A DNA stretch of 55,646 bases, from the NCBI GenBank assembly GCA_903867305.1, contig CAIPQU010000007.1:1-55646 (forward strand). Reading direction: 5' to 3'. Within the stretch, counting starts at the first letter, position 1, and the number at the start of each line of letters is the position of its first letter. This DNA is from an uncultured beta proteobacterium. GTDB taxonomy: Bacteria > Pseudomonadota > Gammaproteobacteria > Burkholderiales > Burkholderiaceae. The notes below the pieces were generated by a model that saw only the letters and a list, made by a program, of their open reading frames with translations, did not search any database and was not told the DNA's origin. This document shows, piece after piece, positions 39,326 to 48,840 of this stretch. A program made the position numbers and the translations under genes.

Positions 39326-39603
39326 AAATGCTCGACTACTGGCGGTCCAGCAAAGAATGGTGAGACAAATTCGCGCCATTTTAAAAAGTTAGGCGAATTT
39401 CTAAAATCCACAATATGGTTGTCTAAGGTAGCCCACTGAATCATCAACAAATAACGATTGGGGTTTTCAATCCCCTTTTGTATCTTAAAGCTAATAAAAC
39501 CTTTGGCTGAAGCTATTGCTTCTCTAACACCACGTTCAATCGCTTGATCAAACTCAGCATTTTTTCCGGGAACAATAGTGATATCTGCAATTTCTAAAAT
39601 CAT
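39307..39603 (-). CDS. Antibiotic biosynthesis monooxygenase (ABM) domain protein
   Basis: 98 residues, one dimeric alpha-beta barrel domain of the ABM family: MILEIADITIVPGKNAEFD at the start, AKGFISFKIQKG in the middle, and NRYLLMIQWATLDNHI. Related proteins are small cofactor-free oxygenases or haem-degrading enzymes, but the haem-ligand pattern is not evident and many members have no known reaction. It overlaps trhO tail to tail. It lies 17 bp after the carbonic anhydrase gene. Confidence 0.82.
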   Translation of the reverse strand: MILEIADITIVPGKNAEFDQAIERGVREAIASAKGFISFKIQKGIENPNRYLLMIQWATLDNHIVDFRNSPNFLKWREFVSPFFAGPPVVEHFQLLTE

Positions 39604-39620
39604 GTCAACTCCTTTATTGA

Positions 39621-40145
39621 TTAACCAATTTTCTTTAAGCCTTTTCTATAAACCGGAACTTTTTCAATATAGTGACTAACGCTCATTTTAAGACGAGCAA
39701 TGTTTTCTGGAGATAATTCTCTAGCCACTTTGGCCGGTGAGCCAATAATCATTGATCCTGCAGGAAACTCCTTACCCTCAGTCACTAAAGATCCAGCGCC
39801 GACTAGGCAATTTTCCCCAATCACTGCATGATTCAATATGACAGCCTGAATACCAATCAATGCCCCGTTGTGAATGGTGCAACCATGTAACATCACTTGA
39901 TGTCCAATTGTCACGTTATCACCGATGGTGAGAGGTACACCTTCATCAGCATGGAGCACGCTTCCATCTTGCACACTAGTTCCTGATCCAATGGTAATGG
40001 TGTCATTATCTCCCCGAATCACTACACCTGGCCATACCGATGCGTTTGCGCCGATAGTAACGTTACCAATAATCGTTGCCTCATCAGAGATATAAGCATC
40101 AGGATGAATGTTAGGGATTAAATCTCCTAGTTGATAAATTGCCAT
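39621..40145 (-). CDS. Gamma carbonic anhydrase family protein (YrdA/PaaY-like)
   Basis: 174 residues, a left-handed beta-helix built of hexapeptide repeats (IIGNVTIGANASVWPGVV, then VTIGHQVMLHGCTI). The three zinc-ligand histidines of the gamma class are present in VLHADEG, GHQVMLHGC (two). A C-terminal helix (SPENIARLKMSV) packs on the trimer. Carbonic anhydrase or thioesterase activity have both been found in this family, so the exact activity is uncertain. It is 10 bp after crcB. Confidence 0.9.
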   Translation of the reverse strand: MAIYQLGDLIPNIHPDAYISDEATIIGNVTIGANASVWPGVVIRGDNDTITIGSGTSVQDGSVLHADEGVPLTIGDNVTIGHQVMLHGCTIHNGALIGIQAVILNHAVIGENCLVGAGSLVTEGKEFPAGSMIIGSPAKVARELSPENIARLKMSVSHYIEKVPVYRKGLKKIG

Positions 40146-40155
40146 ATAAATCCTT

Positions 40156-40533
40156 TTATTTAAATAATTGGTAGGTGTAGATACCTAAAAAAGTCATCAC
40201 TAATGAACCAAAAAGATGAACTGAGACAGTGGATAATGCTGCGCCGATTTGGCCATATTGAAGCATTCTTGTAACTTCTGCTGAGAATGAAGAAAAAGTC
40301 GTTAAGCCCCCTAAGAAACCTGTAATCACTAACAAACGCCACTGTGGGGGAAGGTCCACATGCATACTAAAAAATGCGATAGCAATGCCAATTAAATAGC
40401 CCCCAACGAGATTAGACGCAAGTATTCCGTAGGACATAACACTGGACATGGAATCCAACCATAAGCCAAATGCCCATCGCAAAAGGGCCCCTAATGAGGA
40501 CCCTATGCAAATGGCGATAATGGATTTCCACAT
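40156..40533 (-). CDS. crcB: Fluoride ion channel CrcB (Fluc)
   Basis: 125 residues, four membrane helices. Signature GSSLGALLRWAFG (about residues 11-23), SNLVGGYLIG with the conserved Asn, and GFLGGLTTFSSFSAE, the segment with the Phe box and sodium site. It exports fluoride as an antiparallel dimer. A single gene encodes it here. No fluoride riboswitch can fit in the 14 bp before it, so it depends on upstream transcription. Confidence 0.94.
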   Translation of the reverse strand: MWKSIIAICIGSSLGALLRWAFGLWLDSMSSVMSYGILASNLVGGYLIGIAIAFFSMHVDLPPQWRLLVITGFLGGLTTFSSFSAEVTRMLQYGQIGAALSTVSVHLFGSLVMTFLGIYTYQLFK

Positions 40534-40547
40534 GCAACCAGTCTCTG

Positions 40548-41138
40548 TTACAAGATTTGAGCTACTTCATTAAATGGTAAACGTGGTCCTCTTGGCCAAA
40601 TACCTTTTGGATCAGCGCGACCAATATTGAGCAAGAAGTTCGATTTAAAGCGTCCGTCAGGGAAAAACTCAGCATTGACCTTCGCATTATCAAAACCAGA
40701 CATTGCGCCACAATCTAAGCCCAAGGCACGAACTGCTAAGATCAAATAACCACCCTGAATACTGCTGTTACGAAATGCCGTTGCATCAGCAAACTCTGGC
40801 TTAGTGTCATAAAAAGGCTTAGGGTTTATTGCTGTAAATTGAGTCGCAAAATTCTCGAAAAACTGGGTGTCATAGGCAACAATCACAGTAGCCGCTGCTG
40901 CTGCAACCTGTGGGACATTACCTGGAGTTAATGCAGGGTTAAGTCTTGCTTTTGCCTCATCTGTCTTTAAGAAAACAAAACGTGCATGCTGACCATTAAA
41001 TGAGGTCGGGGCCCATTTCATTAAATCGTAAATCTGATGAATCTGCTCATCAGATACCGCTTCTGGTAAAAAACCATGTACTGTTCTTGCATCTAAAAAT
41101 AACTGCTTTAAGCTGGCTTCATTCAATTGACTTGTCAT
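40548..41138 (-). CDS. Nitroreductase family protein, RutE-like (malonic semialdehyde reductase)
   Basis: 196 residues, FMN-binding nitroreductase fold. ARTVHGFLPEAVSDEQ at residues 17-32 and LMKWAPTSFNGQHARFVF (FMN site), then RALGLDCGAMSGFDNAKVN. This pattern is that of RutE/YdfG-type 3-hydroxypropionate-forming reductases. No other rut genes are in the window, so pyrimidine degradation is not supported by context. It is divergent from the LOG-family gene across a 130-bp gap with a large inverted repeat. Confidence 0.85.
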   Translation of the reverse strand: MTSQLNEASLKQLFLDARTVHGFLPEAVSDEQIHQIYDLMKWAPTSFNGQHARFVFLKTDEAKARLNPALTPGNVPQVAAAAATVIVAYDTQFFENFATQFTAINPKPFYDTKPEFADATAFRNSSIQGGYLILAVRALGLDCGAMSGFDNAKVNAEFFPDGRFKSNFLLNIGRADPKGIWPRGPRLPFNEVAQIL

Positions 41139-41211
41139 ATATCACTTCTCTTGGGGGTTAATTAATACTATTTCAAAAATTGCATTAAGCCTATTGTAAT
41201 CAACTCATTTG

Positions 41212-41244
41212 AAATATTCATTTTCTGAATAAAAATGAATATTT
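41212..41244. repeat. 13-bp perfect inverted repeat between divergent genes
   Basis: AAATATTCATTTT and AAAATGAATATTT are exact complements separated by 7 nt. The gap lies between the divergent starts of the RutE-like gene (41138) and the LOG-family gene (41269), so a terminator role is unlikely. It could be an operator or cruciform for divergent control. Position is 25 bp before the LOG-family ATG. Confidence 0.6.
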
Positions 41245-41268
41245 GGAATTTCTTGATATTCTTCTAGT

Positions 41269-41817
41269 ATGAAAAAAAATATTTGTGTATTTTGCGGCTC
41301 TAGGCCCGGCAATAACCCTGATTGGTCAAATTGGACCTTTGAACTTGGAGTTCATATCGCGCAAAACAATCTTGGCTTGGTTTTTGGTGGTGGTGGTCGA
41401 GGCTTAATGGGGCAGGTAGCTAGTGGGGCTTTAAGTGCCAATGGAGCTGTGATCGGCATCATCCCTCACCAACTTGAGATGCAAGAAGGCCTCGTTGAGC
41501 ATCTTTCAGAAATTCATTATGTGCAAACGATGAGTGCACGTAAACAAATGATGGATGAATTTGCCAATGCCTATGTCATTATTCCCGGTGGAGTAGGTAC
41601 TTTGGATGAGTTCTTTGAGGTTTGGGCAACAGCACAAACCGGATTTCATGAAAAACTCATTATTCTTGCAAACTGGTCAGGCTACTATGACGGTCTCATT
41701 AGCTTTTTGAGGGATTCAGTAGCTCAAGGGATGATGTCTACATCACATTTTGAAAAAATTAATATTGTGAATAATCTCCAAGAGGTAAAAGATCTTCTTC
41801 ACCAATTAAATACTTAA
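41269..41817 (+). CDS. LOG family protein (TIGR00730 nucleotide phosphoribohydrolase)
   Basis: 182 residues, Rossmann-like. It starts with NICVFCGSRPGNNP and has VFGGGGRGLMGQVA, MSARKQMMDEFANA and the diagnostic PGGVGTLDEFFEVW (about residues 106-119). LOG proteins cleave nucleoside 5'-monophosphates or cytokinin nucleotides to release the base. In bacteria outside plant contact the natural substrate is usually AMP-like. The gene overlaps the convergent flavoprotein gene by 12 bp. Confidence 0.92.
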   Translation: MKKNICVFCGSRPGNNPDWSNWTFELGVHIAQNNLGLVFGGGGRGLMGQVASGALSANGAVIGIIPHQLEMQEGLVEHLSEIHYVQTMSARKQMMDEFANAYVIIPGGVGTLDEFFEVWATAQTGFHEKLIILANWSGYYDGLISFLRDSVAQGMMSTSHFEKINIVNNLQEVKDLLHQLNT

Positions 41818-43008
41818 GTTATTTGCACAAACATAGGCACTTGACCATGCCCATTGGAAATTATGACCCCCAAGATGCCCCGTCACATCAACGCATTCGC
41901 CAATAAAAAATAAGCCCGCGTGGCGTCGTGACATTAATGTCTTACTATCGAGTTCTTTGGTGTCAACCCCACCCAACATCACCTCTGCCTTATTCCATCC
42001 TAAGGTTCCAGCAGGTTTGACGCTCCATTCACAAAGTAGATCAATAAGCGCCTGACGTGTCTTTTTGGCAATCTCTGCCCATTTTTTGCCATGTATACCA
42101 AGCTGTTTTGCAAATTCCTTGGCCAATCTGGCTGGTAAAAATTCGATCAGTAACTGATCCACTGTTTTGAGCCTTGAAGAATCTTGGGCTAATAAATTCT
42201 CTAATGCGATTTTAGAAACCCACGCAATCTCAATGGGCTCACCTTCAATCCAATAAGAGCTTACCTGCAAAACCGCTGGGCCAGATAATCCTTTATGCGT
42301 AATCAACAAATCCTCATCAAACTGACCAAAACCATAGCGTTGCTTCAGTTTTCCAGCAGAAATATGCACCTTCGTACTCAAACCAGCAAAATCTTCTATC
42401 GCTGAAAAGATTTGCGAGGTAAACGCCAGTGGAACCAGTGCAGGCCTTGGCTCAATGACATTCATACCGAACTGCTTCGCGATCTGTAAAGCAAAATCTG
42501 ATGCTCCAATCGCTGGAACCGGTAATCCCCCCGTAGCAATCACTAGATTTTTAGCCTCAAAAACATCAGGCTTGGTGATAACTCTCCAAAGACCATCAGT
42601 TTGCTCAACCGTTTCAACAGAAACAGGATGTAAGATCTCAACTTGACCAAGCTCACACTCTTTGAGCAGCATCTGAATAATATCTTTGGCCGAATCATCA
42701 CAAAATAACTGCCCTTGATGTTTCTCATGAAATGAAATTTGATACTTTTTGACAAGCTCTATAAAGTCTTGACTAGAGTATTGAGCCAATGCACTCTTTA
42801 CAAAATGAGGATTCATCGACAAAAAGTTCTGATGAGAAGTGTTCAGGTTCGTAAAATTACAACGCCCCCCACCACTAATACGAATCTTCTCGCCTAAAAC
42901 CTTAGCATGGTCGATCAACAAAACAGTTTTACCCAATTGACCAGCAATTCCAGCACAAAAAAGCCCAGCAGCTCCAGCTCCAACTACGATAAGGTCATAA
43001 GATTTCAA
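41806..43008 (-). CDS. NAD(P)/FAD-dependent oxidoreductase (YhiN/HI0933 family)
   Basis: 400 residues from TTG at 43008, chosen because YDLIVVGAGAAGLFCAG then stands at the N-terminus as in the family. The frame is open to an ATG at 43095, which would add 29 residues rich in Ser/Lys and run close to ilvD. FAD motif GAGAAG near residue 8, GEKIRISGGGRCNFTN near 50, NLVIATGGLPVPAIGASDFALQIA, and C-terminal FIGECVDVTGHLGGHNFQWAWSSA. Reaction unknown; the family is often called aminoacetone oxidase without general proof. Confidence 0.88.
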   Translation of the reverse strand: MKSYDLIVVGAGAAGLFCAGIAGQLGKTVLLIDHAKVLGEKIRISGGGRCNFTNLNTSHQNFLSMNPHFVKSALAQYSSQDFIELVKKYQISFHEKHQGQLFCDDSAKDIIQMLLKECELGQVEILHPVSVETVEQTDGLWRVITKPDVFEAKNLVIATGGLPVPAIGASDFALQIAKQFGMNVIEPRPALVPLAFTSQIFSAIEDFAGLSTKVHISAGKLKQRYGFGQFDEDLLITHKGLSGPAVLQVSSYWIEGEPIEIAWVSKIALENLLAQDSSRLKTVDQLLIEFLPARLAKEFAKQLGIHGKKWAEIAKKTRQALIDLLCEWSVKPAGTLGWNKAEVMLGGVDTKELDSKTLMSRRHAGLFFIGECVDVTGHLGGHNFQWAWSSAYVCANNLSI

Positions 43009-43146
43009 TGAGTACCAAGTCCATTCTTCAGTAAAAATAGTACTTGTATTGTATTTGGAAGATGAATTTTTATCAGTTTTATAAAAAAACGGCAAAATAG
43101 AGGGATATTATTATTATTTTAATTATTTACTCGCAGGAGATTTTTT

Positions 43147-44859
43147 ATGTCTAATGACCAAAACCCCGTCAATCGTCGCTCAAGAAATATTACTGAGGGT
43201 GTGGCTCGCGCCCCAAATCGTTCCATGTACTATGCCATGGGCTATAAAGAAGAAGACTTTAAAAAACCAATGATTGGTGTAGCCAATGGGCACTCAACCA
43301 TTACTCCCTGTAATAGTGGTTTACAAACCTTAGCGGATGCCGCTGTGAATGCCCTAGAAGAAGGTGGAGCAAACTCACAAATTTTTGGTACTCCAACGAT
43401 CTCCGACGGAATGGGTATGGGAACCGAAGGAATGAAATACTCATTGATTTCGAGAGAAGTGATTGCCGATAGTATCGAAACTTGTGTGAACGGTCTTTGG
43501 CAAGACGGCGTTGTTGTGATCGGTGGCTGCGATAAAAACATGCCCGGTGGCATGATGGCGATGGCGCGAACGAATGTTCCAAGTATTTATGTTTATGGTG
43601 GAACGATCAAACCGGGTCATTTCAAGGGCAAAGAACTCAATATTGTTTCTGCTTTTGAAGCCGTTGGCGAATTTACCTCAGGCAGACTTAGTGCTGAAGA
43701 TTTGAAAGGCGTTGAACAAAATGCCTGCCCAAGCAGCGGGTCGTGCGGCGGTATGTATACTGCTAACACGATGAGCTCTTCATTCGAAGCTTTAGGAATG
43801 AGTCTTCCCTACTCGTCAACCATGTCAAATATCGATGAAGAAAAACGTGTCAGTGCTGCTGAGTCTGCAATCGTTTTGATTGAGGCGGTTAAAAATAATC
43901 TTCGCCCCCGTGACATCATCACTAGAAAGTCCATCGAAAATGCGGTCTCTGTGATCATGGCTGTCGGTGGATCAACCAATGCAGTATTGCACTTCTTAGC
44001 CATCGCTAGTGCTGCAGAAGTGGAATGGACCATCGATGACTTTGAAAGAATTCGTAGAAAAGTCCCCGTCATTGTTGATATGAAGCCATCAGGTAAATAT
44101 TTAGCAACTGACCTGCATTTAGCTGGTGGAATTCCACAAGTTATGAAAATTCTATTAGATGGCGGTTTACTCCATGGGGATTGCATGACCATTACGGGTA
44201 AAACTATTGCACAAACCTTAAAAGATATTCCGTCGACCCCACGTGCTGACCAATTCGTCATTCGTCCGTTGTCAAACCCAATCTACGCTGAAGGTCATTT
44301 GGCAATCCTGAAAGGCAATATTTCGCCCGAAGGTTGTGTGGCAAAAATTAGTGGTTTAAAAAATCCAAGTATTACTGGTCCAGCTCGAGTATTTAATTCA
44401 GAAGATGATGCCATGTCAGCCATCATGGCAAATAAAATCACGCATGGTGATGTCGTGATTATTCGCTACGAAGGTCCTAAAGGTGGTCCCGGAATGCGTG
44501 AAATGTTATCTCCAACTGCGGCACTGGTTGGTCAAGGCTTTGGTGAAACCGTTGGCTTAATTACCGATGGTCGTTTCTCAGGAGGTACTTGGGGGATGGT
44601 TGTCGGACATGTTTCACCAGAAGCTTATATGGGTGGAACAATCGCTTTGATCGAAGAAGGTGACTCAGTAACAATCGATGCGCATCTACTATTAATCCAA
44701 TTAAACGTTCCTGAAGCAGAAATAGCAAAACGTCGAGCATTATGGGTAAAACCAAAGCCACGTTATACCAGAGGTGTCTTAGCAAAATACGCAAAGCTGG
44801 CTAGCTCAGCGAGCTTAGGCGCAGTCACCGACTTACATCTAAAACTAGACCAAGACTAA
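43147..44859 (+). CDS. ilvD: Dihydroxy-acid dehydratase
   Basis: 570 residues. The three Cys for the Fe-S cluster are in ITPCNSG (about residue 58), [12 protein letters not shown] (about 126) and [16 protein letters not shown] (about 198). The C-terminal domain has the catalytic region [13 protein letters not shown]. It dehydrates dihydroxyisovalerate and dihydroxymethylvalerate to the keto acids, the step after IlvC. An AGGAGA site lies 7-8 bp before the ATG. It is separate from ilvBHC, and a terminator follows. Confidence 0.97.
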   Translation: MSNDQNPVNRRSRNITEGVARAPNRSMYYAMGYKEEDFKKPMIGVANGHSTITPCNSGLQTLADAAVNALEEGGANSQIFGTPTISDGMGMGTEGMKYSLISREVIADSIETCVNGLWQDGVVVIGGCDKNMPGGMMAMARTNVPSIYVYGGTIKPGHFKGKELNIVSAFEAVGEFTSGRLSAEDLKGVEQNACPSSGSCGGMYTANTMSSSFEALGMSLPYSSTMSNIDEEKRVSAAESAIVLIEAVKNNLRPRDIITRKSIENAVSVIMAVGGSTNAVLHFLAIASAAEVEWTIDDFERIRRKVPVIVDMKPSGKYLATDLHLAGGIPQVMKILLDGGLLHGDCMTITGKTIAQTLKDIPSTPRADQFVIRPLSNPIYAEGHLAILKGNISPEGCVAKISGLKNPSITGPARVFNSEDDAMSAIMANKITHGDVVIIRYEGPKGGPGMREMLSPTAALVGQGFGETVGLITDGRFSGGTWGMVVGHVSPEAYMGGTIALIEEGDSVTIDAHLLLIQLNVPEAEIAKRRALWVKPKPRYTRGVLAKYAKLASSASLGAVTDLHLKLDQD

Positions 44860-44860
44860 C

Positions 44861-44885
44861 AGAAATCGCCGATCTGGCGATTTCT
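44861..44885 (+). terminator. Hairpin terminator after ilvD
   Basis: AGAAATCGCC / GGCGATTTCT, a perfect 10-bp stem with a 5-nt loop, directly after the ilvD stop, followed by ATTCTTGTATTTT. The T tract is interrupted but the stem is strong. Confidence 0.75.
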
Positions 44886-45064
44886 ATTCTTGTATTTTCA
44901 TGCGAGCCATCTTCTTGGTTTGAAAAGGTCTATCCCTTCCCTGAAGAACCGGTAGTTCGATCTAACAGCCTAAAACAGTCATCAGTCCCTGACACATCAT
45001 GAATATCTCCAAAAGTTAAAAAATGTATTTTTGTCGTTTGAGGACTTTTTGCCATCTTTCTCTT

Positions 45065-45829
45065 ATGATGATAGATATGAATACCCACCGTATCGCCTTC
45101 TTTGCTGATATTCATAGTAATTTAGAAGCCTTGGATGCCTGTCTTGAACATGCTAATCAACAAGGTGCCTCTCGTTATGTGTTTCTTGGAGACCTTGTCG
45201 GATATAACGCAAATCCATGTGAGGTTTTACAAAGAATCCAAGATCTGATTGCCCTAGGTAAAGCAGTTGCCTTGAGAGGTAATCATGATACGGCTTGTTA
45301 TGATGATCCATCGCCAAGCATGAATCCCATTGCACAAATGGCAATAGATTGGACAACATCTAAACTCAGTAAAGAAGAACGCTATTTTTTACAGCATCTT
45401 CCACTCATCATTTATGAAGACGATCGATGCTATGTGCATGCCTCTGCATACCAGCCAGAATCTTGGCATTATGTAGACGATGGTCTTTCCGCCTGGAGAA
45501 GTGCTGAGTCTTCTGGAAAAATTTATACGTTTTCTGGCCATGTACATGACCAAGCACTTTTTTATCAAAGCTCCGTCGGAAAATTAATTCGTTTTAGCCC
45601 CCATGCTGGAGATGAAATTCCAACGGGACGTCATCGGCGATGGGTGGCGATTGCTGGGTCAGTCGGTCAACCGAGAGACGGAAATCCTAAAGCAAATTAC
45701 TTAATCTTCGATTCGAAAAAAGAAACAATGCATTTCCATCGAGTCTCTTATAACCATTTTTTGGCCGCTGATAAAGTGCGATCTGCTGGATTGCCTAATG
45801 AACTTGCAGAACGACTTTTAAAAGGGTAG
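45065..45829 (+). CDS. Metallophosphoesterase (calcineurin-like, PPP-related)
   Basis: 254 residues from ATG at 45065; ATG 45077 is another option, and the frame is open to 45023 with no better start. All metal motifs are present: FFADIHSNLEAL, FLGDLVGYNANP, LRGNHDTACYDD, and FSGHVHDQALF. The order D-x-H, GD, GNHD, GHxH and the Leu-rich spacing fit bacterial PPP-type phosphatases and YfcE-like diesterases. It ends 14 bp before the protein kinase gene, so it may reverse that kinase's action. Substrate not shown. Confidence 0.88.
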   Translation: MMIDMNTHRIAFFADIHSNLEALDACLEHANQQGASRYVFLGDLVGYNANPCEVLQRIQDLIALGKAVALRGNHDTACYDDPSPSMNPIAQMAIDWTTSKLSKEERYFLQHLPLIIYEDDRCYVHASAYQPESWHYVDDGLSAWRSAESSGKIYTFSGHVHDQALFYQSSVGKLIRFSPHAGDEIPTGRHRRWVAIAGSVGQPRDGNPKANYLIFDSKKETMHFHRVSYNHFLAADKVRSAGLPNELAERLLKG

Positions 45830-45843
45830 CCAAACTTTCCACC

Positions 45844-47286
45844 ATGCTCTCTTTTTTCCAAACGGAATCTCCCTACGCTATCAAAATTGAAGCAGTTGAC
45901 GAAATATTTCAAGTCGGGAAAATTGTTGATGGCTTTCTGATTGGTGAAGAAGTCTATCTCGGTGGAATGGCAATTCTCAAAAAAGCTATTCAAGTGGATA
46001 CACAACGCGAAGTACTTTTAAAAATTCCAAGGGTGGGTAAAGACCAACCTGTTGAAAATTTAATTTGCTTTGAAACAGAGCTCACGATCATGAGAAGTCT
46101 TGATAGCCCCTATGTTCCGCGTTTTATTGCAGGTGGGAATATGGCCCTCAATCCATATATTGCGATGGAAAAAGTTCCTGGAACATCTTTGGAGTCGATG
46201 ATCCTCATCGAAAAACAATTACCCATCGACCGTGTCATCACAATTGCCATCAATTTAGCAAAAGCCATTCAAACCCTACATCATCAAGAAGTTATTCACC
46301 TTGACTTAAAGCCCGATAACATTCTCATTGACCAAGATCTTCAAACGTATATCATCGATTTTGGGCTAGCCCATCATTCTCGTTATCCAGATTTATTAGC
46401 TGAAGAAATGCGCAAAGGAATTGGCTCAGCACCATATATCTCTCCAGAACAAATTGCAGGAGTAAGAAATGATTTACGAAGTGATATTTTTTCCGTTGGT
46501 GTCATTCTTTACGAAATACTTACGGGTAGCTTACCTTTCGATAACCCACAAACACTGAATGGTTTAAAAAAACGCTTTTGGTCTCAACCCATACCCCCAC
46601 GAGCAATTCGAAAAGATACTCCTGCCTGGTTGCAGGAAATCATTCTACGCTGTATGGAACCCTTTGCAAAAGATCGCTTCCAAAGCGCAACCCACCTACG
46701 TCAATTGCTGAGAGAACCTGAGGCTGTTAAATTAACAGAGCGAGCACATCGTATGACTCCTTTGTCCGCATGGGAAAGCTTTCGATGTTGGCTTAAAGTG
46801 GCTGGGTATGAACCATCACCGATTTTAAAAAGCTCGACTATTTATGAGCAAGCGCCCTTGATGGTGGTAGCAATCGATATGAGTTCAGGGAATGTAGAAA
46901 TGTTTGAACGCATGCAACGGGCTGCCCTAAATATCATGCGGGTCTTTCCTGAGGGTCGAATTTCTTGCATACATATTCTGGGCAATACACCAAGCTTTGA
47001 AGGTACTCGTGAAATAGACTCGACGAGTGGGATTTTTAGAAGCCATCTGGTACGCTTAATGGATTGGGCGAAGCCACTTCAAATGTCTATTGAAAGAATC
47101 TCTTATCATGTCTTAGAATCAATGGATCCAGCAACTCGGATTATTGAATTTGCTAGAGACAATGATGCCTCTGTCATTCTGATCGGTGCAAGTAAAGAAA
47201 TTCCTAATCGTGTTGTTCCATGGCGATCCATCATGACCAAAGTAGTTGAAGAATCAAGCTGTAGTGTGCACATTGTTAGAATATGA
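45844..47286 (+). CDS. Ser/Thr protein kinase fused to a universal stress protein domain
   Basis: 480 residues. The kinase domain covers about 25-290: VAIK-type Lys in LLKIPR (K60), helix-C Glu in FETELTIMRSL, catalytic HLDLKPDN (Asp154), IIDFGLAHH (Asp171) and GSAPYISPEQI. The glycine loop (LGGMAILKKA) is atypical. After a linker, residues about 338-480 form a UspA fold ending in RVVPWRSIMTKVVEESSCSVHIVRI in part, with VILIGASKE as the core strand. There is no membrane helix, so it is cytosolic. Its 3' end is close to tupA. Known in Burkholderiales as a kinase/Usp fusion; signal and targets are unknown. Confidence 0.9.
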   Translation: MLSFFQTESPYAIKIEAVDEIFQVGKIVDGFLIGEEVYLGGMAILKKAIQVDTQREVLLKIPRVGKDQPVENLICFETELTIMRSLDSPYVPRFIAGGNMALNPYIAMEKVPGTSLESMILIEKQLPIDRVITIAINLAKAIQTLHHQEVIHLDLKPDNILIDQDLQTYIIDFGLAHHSRYPDLLAEEMRKGIGSAPYISPEQIAGVRNDLRSDIFSVGVILYEILTGSLPFDNPQTLNGLKKRFWSQPIPPRAIRKDTPAWLQEIILRCMEPFAKDRFQSATHLRQLLREPEAVKLTERAHRMTPLSAWESFRCWLKVAGYEPSPILKSSTIYEQAPLMVVAIDMSSGNVEMFERMQRAALNIMRVFPEGRISCIHILGNTPSFEGTREIDSTSGIFRSHLVRLMDWAKPLQMSIERISYHVLESMDPATRIIEFARDNDASVILIGASKEIPNRVVPWRSIMTKVVEESSCSVHIVRI

Positions 47287-47323
47287 TCACCTCTCAAATG
47301 AATTTAAAAAGGCTCTTTTATTC

Positions 47324-48142
47324 ATGAAATTTTTGCGACTATTAATCAGTAGTTTCCTGTTGACATTGCCCTTCAGTCAGCTCTGTTTCGCGCAAAAAAG
47401 TATTGTTGTATCTTCAACCACGTCAACAGAGCAGTCCGGTTTGTTTAATTACTTATTACCCATCTATGAAAAAACTTCAGGTACTCAGGTCAAAGTGATT
47501 GCCGTTGGTACTGGTCAGGCTCTTGATATTGGTCGCAGAGGTGATGCAGATGTAGTCTTCGTTCATGACCGTGTTGCAGAAGAAAAATTCTTAAGTGAAG
47601 GCTATAGTAAAAAGAGATTCGATGTGATGTACAACGATTTTGTATTAGTGGGCCCAGAAAACGACCCAGCAAAGATTACACAAACGAACTCGATTCAAAA
47701 ATCACTCGAATTGATTTATTCAAAAAAATCTAACTTTATCTCTCGAGGGGATAAAAGCGGCACCCATGCTGCGGAACTTCGTTACTGGAAAGATGCTCAT
47801 GTAGAACCCAATTCACAAAAGGATCAATGGTATAAAGAAACTGGCTCCGGGATGGGGTCTTCTTTAAATACGGCCTCTGCCATGGATGCCTATATTCTGA
47901 CTGATCGGGGCACTTGGATTTCTTTTAAAAATCGTGGGCAACTCAAGCTACTTGTTCAAGGAGATCCCAAACTTTTTAATCAATATGGGGTCATGCTTGT
48001 CAATCCCGACAAATATTCACATATCAAAAAAGAAGATGGTCAGACATTTATCGACTGGCTTATCTCCCCTCTAGGCCAAAAGACGATTGCTGCCTATCAA
48101 ATCAATGGTGAGCAACTTTTCTTCCCGAACGCTAAACCTTAA
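47324..48142 (+). CDS. tupA: Tungstate-type ABC transporter substrate-binding protein
   Basis: 272 residues from ATG at 47324. The open frame to 47246 overlaps the kinase and would bury the signal peptide. Sec signal MKFLRLLISSFLLTLPF, cleavage near CFAQ. The oxyanion-binding start SSTTSTEQSGLFNYLLP is the TupA hallmark (TTxS...SG), with GDADVVFVHDR and RGDKSGTHAAELRYW further on. TupA binds tungstate with high affinity, and molybdate is a lesser possibility. It is 2 bp before the permease gene. Confidence 0.9.
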   Translation: MKFLRLLISSFLLTLPFSQLCFAQKSIVVSSTTSTEQSGLFNYLLPIYEKTSGTQVKVIAVGTGQALDIGRRGDADVVFVHDRVAEEKFLSEGYSKKRFDVMYNDFVLVGPENDPAKITQTNSIQKSLELIYSKKSNFISRGDKSGTHAAELRYWKDAHVEPNSQKDQWYKETGSGMGSSLNTASAMDAYILTDRGTWISFKNRGQLKLLVQGDPKLFNQYGVMLVNPDKYSHIKKEDGQTFIDWLISPLGQKTIAAYQINGEQLFFPNAKP

Positions 48143-48144
48143 AT

Positions 48145-48840
48145 ATGTTGCAGACCATTTCCCAAGCATTTATCGCTGTTATACATTTCAATGGAGATGT
48201 TTGGCAAATTGTTTTTACTTCGCTGAGTGTTAGTTTTACTGCGCTCATCATTGGTGCTGTTTTAGGCCTTCCTTTGGGAACCCTTTTGGCAGTATCTAAT
48301 TTTCCGGGGCGTGATTTGTGTATTACGATTACGAATACTCTCATGAATGTTCCTACGGTCATTATCGGTGTCCTAGTCTATCTTTTACTCTCACGAACTG
48401 GGCCGCTCGGTAACCTAGGGCTACTTTTTACGATTCCTGGGATGATCATTGCACAAACCTTGTTAACTACCCCTTTAATTGCAGCAATATCTCGACAAAT
48501 TACTCACGATGCTTGGCAAATACATCGTGAAACTTTTTTATCTTTACGCTTAAAATTGTTTCAACAGATTAAATGGATTTTATGGGACTGCCGTTTTTCT
48601 TTGGTAATCGCCCTTTTGGCAGGATTTGGTCGAGCTATATCAGAAGTGGGTGCAGTCATGATTGTTGGCGGCAACATTTCACATCACACCCGGACCATGA
48701 CAACGGCAATCTCTCTTGAAACAAGTAAGGGTGATCTTTCTCTTGCTCTCTCACTAGGAATTGTTCTGATCCTCGTTGTTCTGATCGTCAATTTTTTAGC
48801 CTATGTGATCAAAAAAATGGCGGAGAATAAATATGGCTAA
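48145..48840 (+). CDS. tupB: Tungstate-type ABC transporter permease
   Basis: 231 residues with five or six membrane helices. A BPD_transp_1 domain with the EAA-like loop LRLKLFQQIKWILW...FGRAISEVGAVMIVGGN, matching TupB, in which GRAxSEVGAVMxVGGN is strongly conserved. It works with TupA and the ATPase. It overlaps the next gene by 8 bp. Confidence 0.92.
   Translation: MLQTISQAFIAVIHFNGDVWQIVFTSLSVSFTALIIGAVLGLPLGTLLAVSNFPGRDLCITITNTLMNVPTVIIGVLVYLLLSRTGPLGNLGLLFTIPGMIIAQTLLTTPLIAAISRQITHDAWQIHRETFLSLRLKLFQQIKWILWDCRFSLVIALLAGFGRAISEVGAVMIVGGNISHHTRTMTTAISLETSKGDLSLALSLGIVLILVVLIVNFLAYVIKKMAENKYG

Noticed and set aside
40534..40547. Fluoride riboswitch before crcB
   Set aside because: Only 14 bp separate crcB from the upstream gene, too short for the aptamer.
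43809..44261. 150-residue minus-strand frame inside ilvD
   Set aside because: Antisense shadow of ilvD; no ribosome site and no recognisable domain.
47287..47323. Molybdenum/tungsten cofactor riboswitch before tupA
   Set aside because: The interval is 37 bp with no complex fold, too short for that RNA class.
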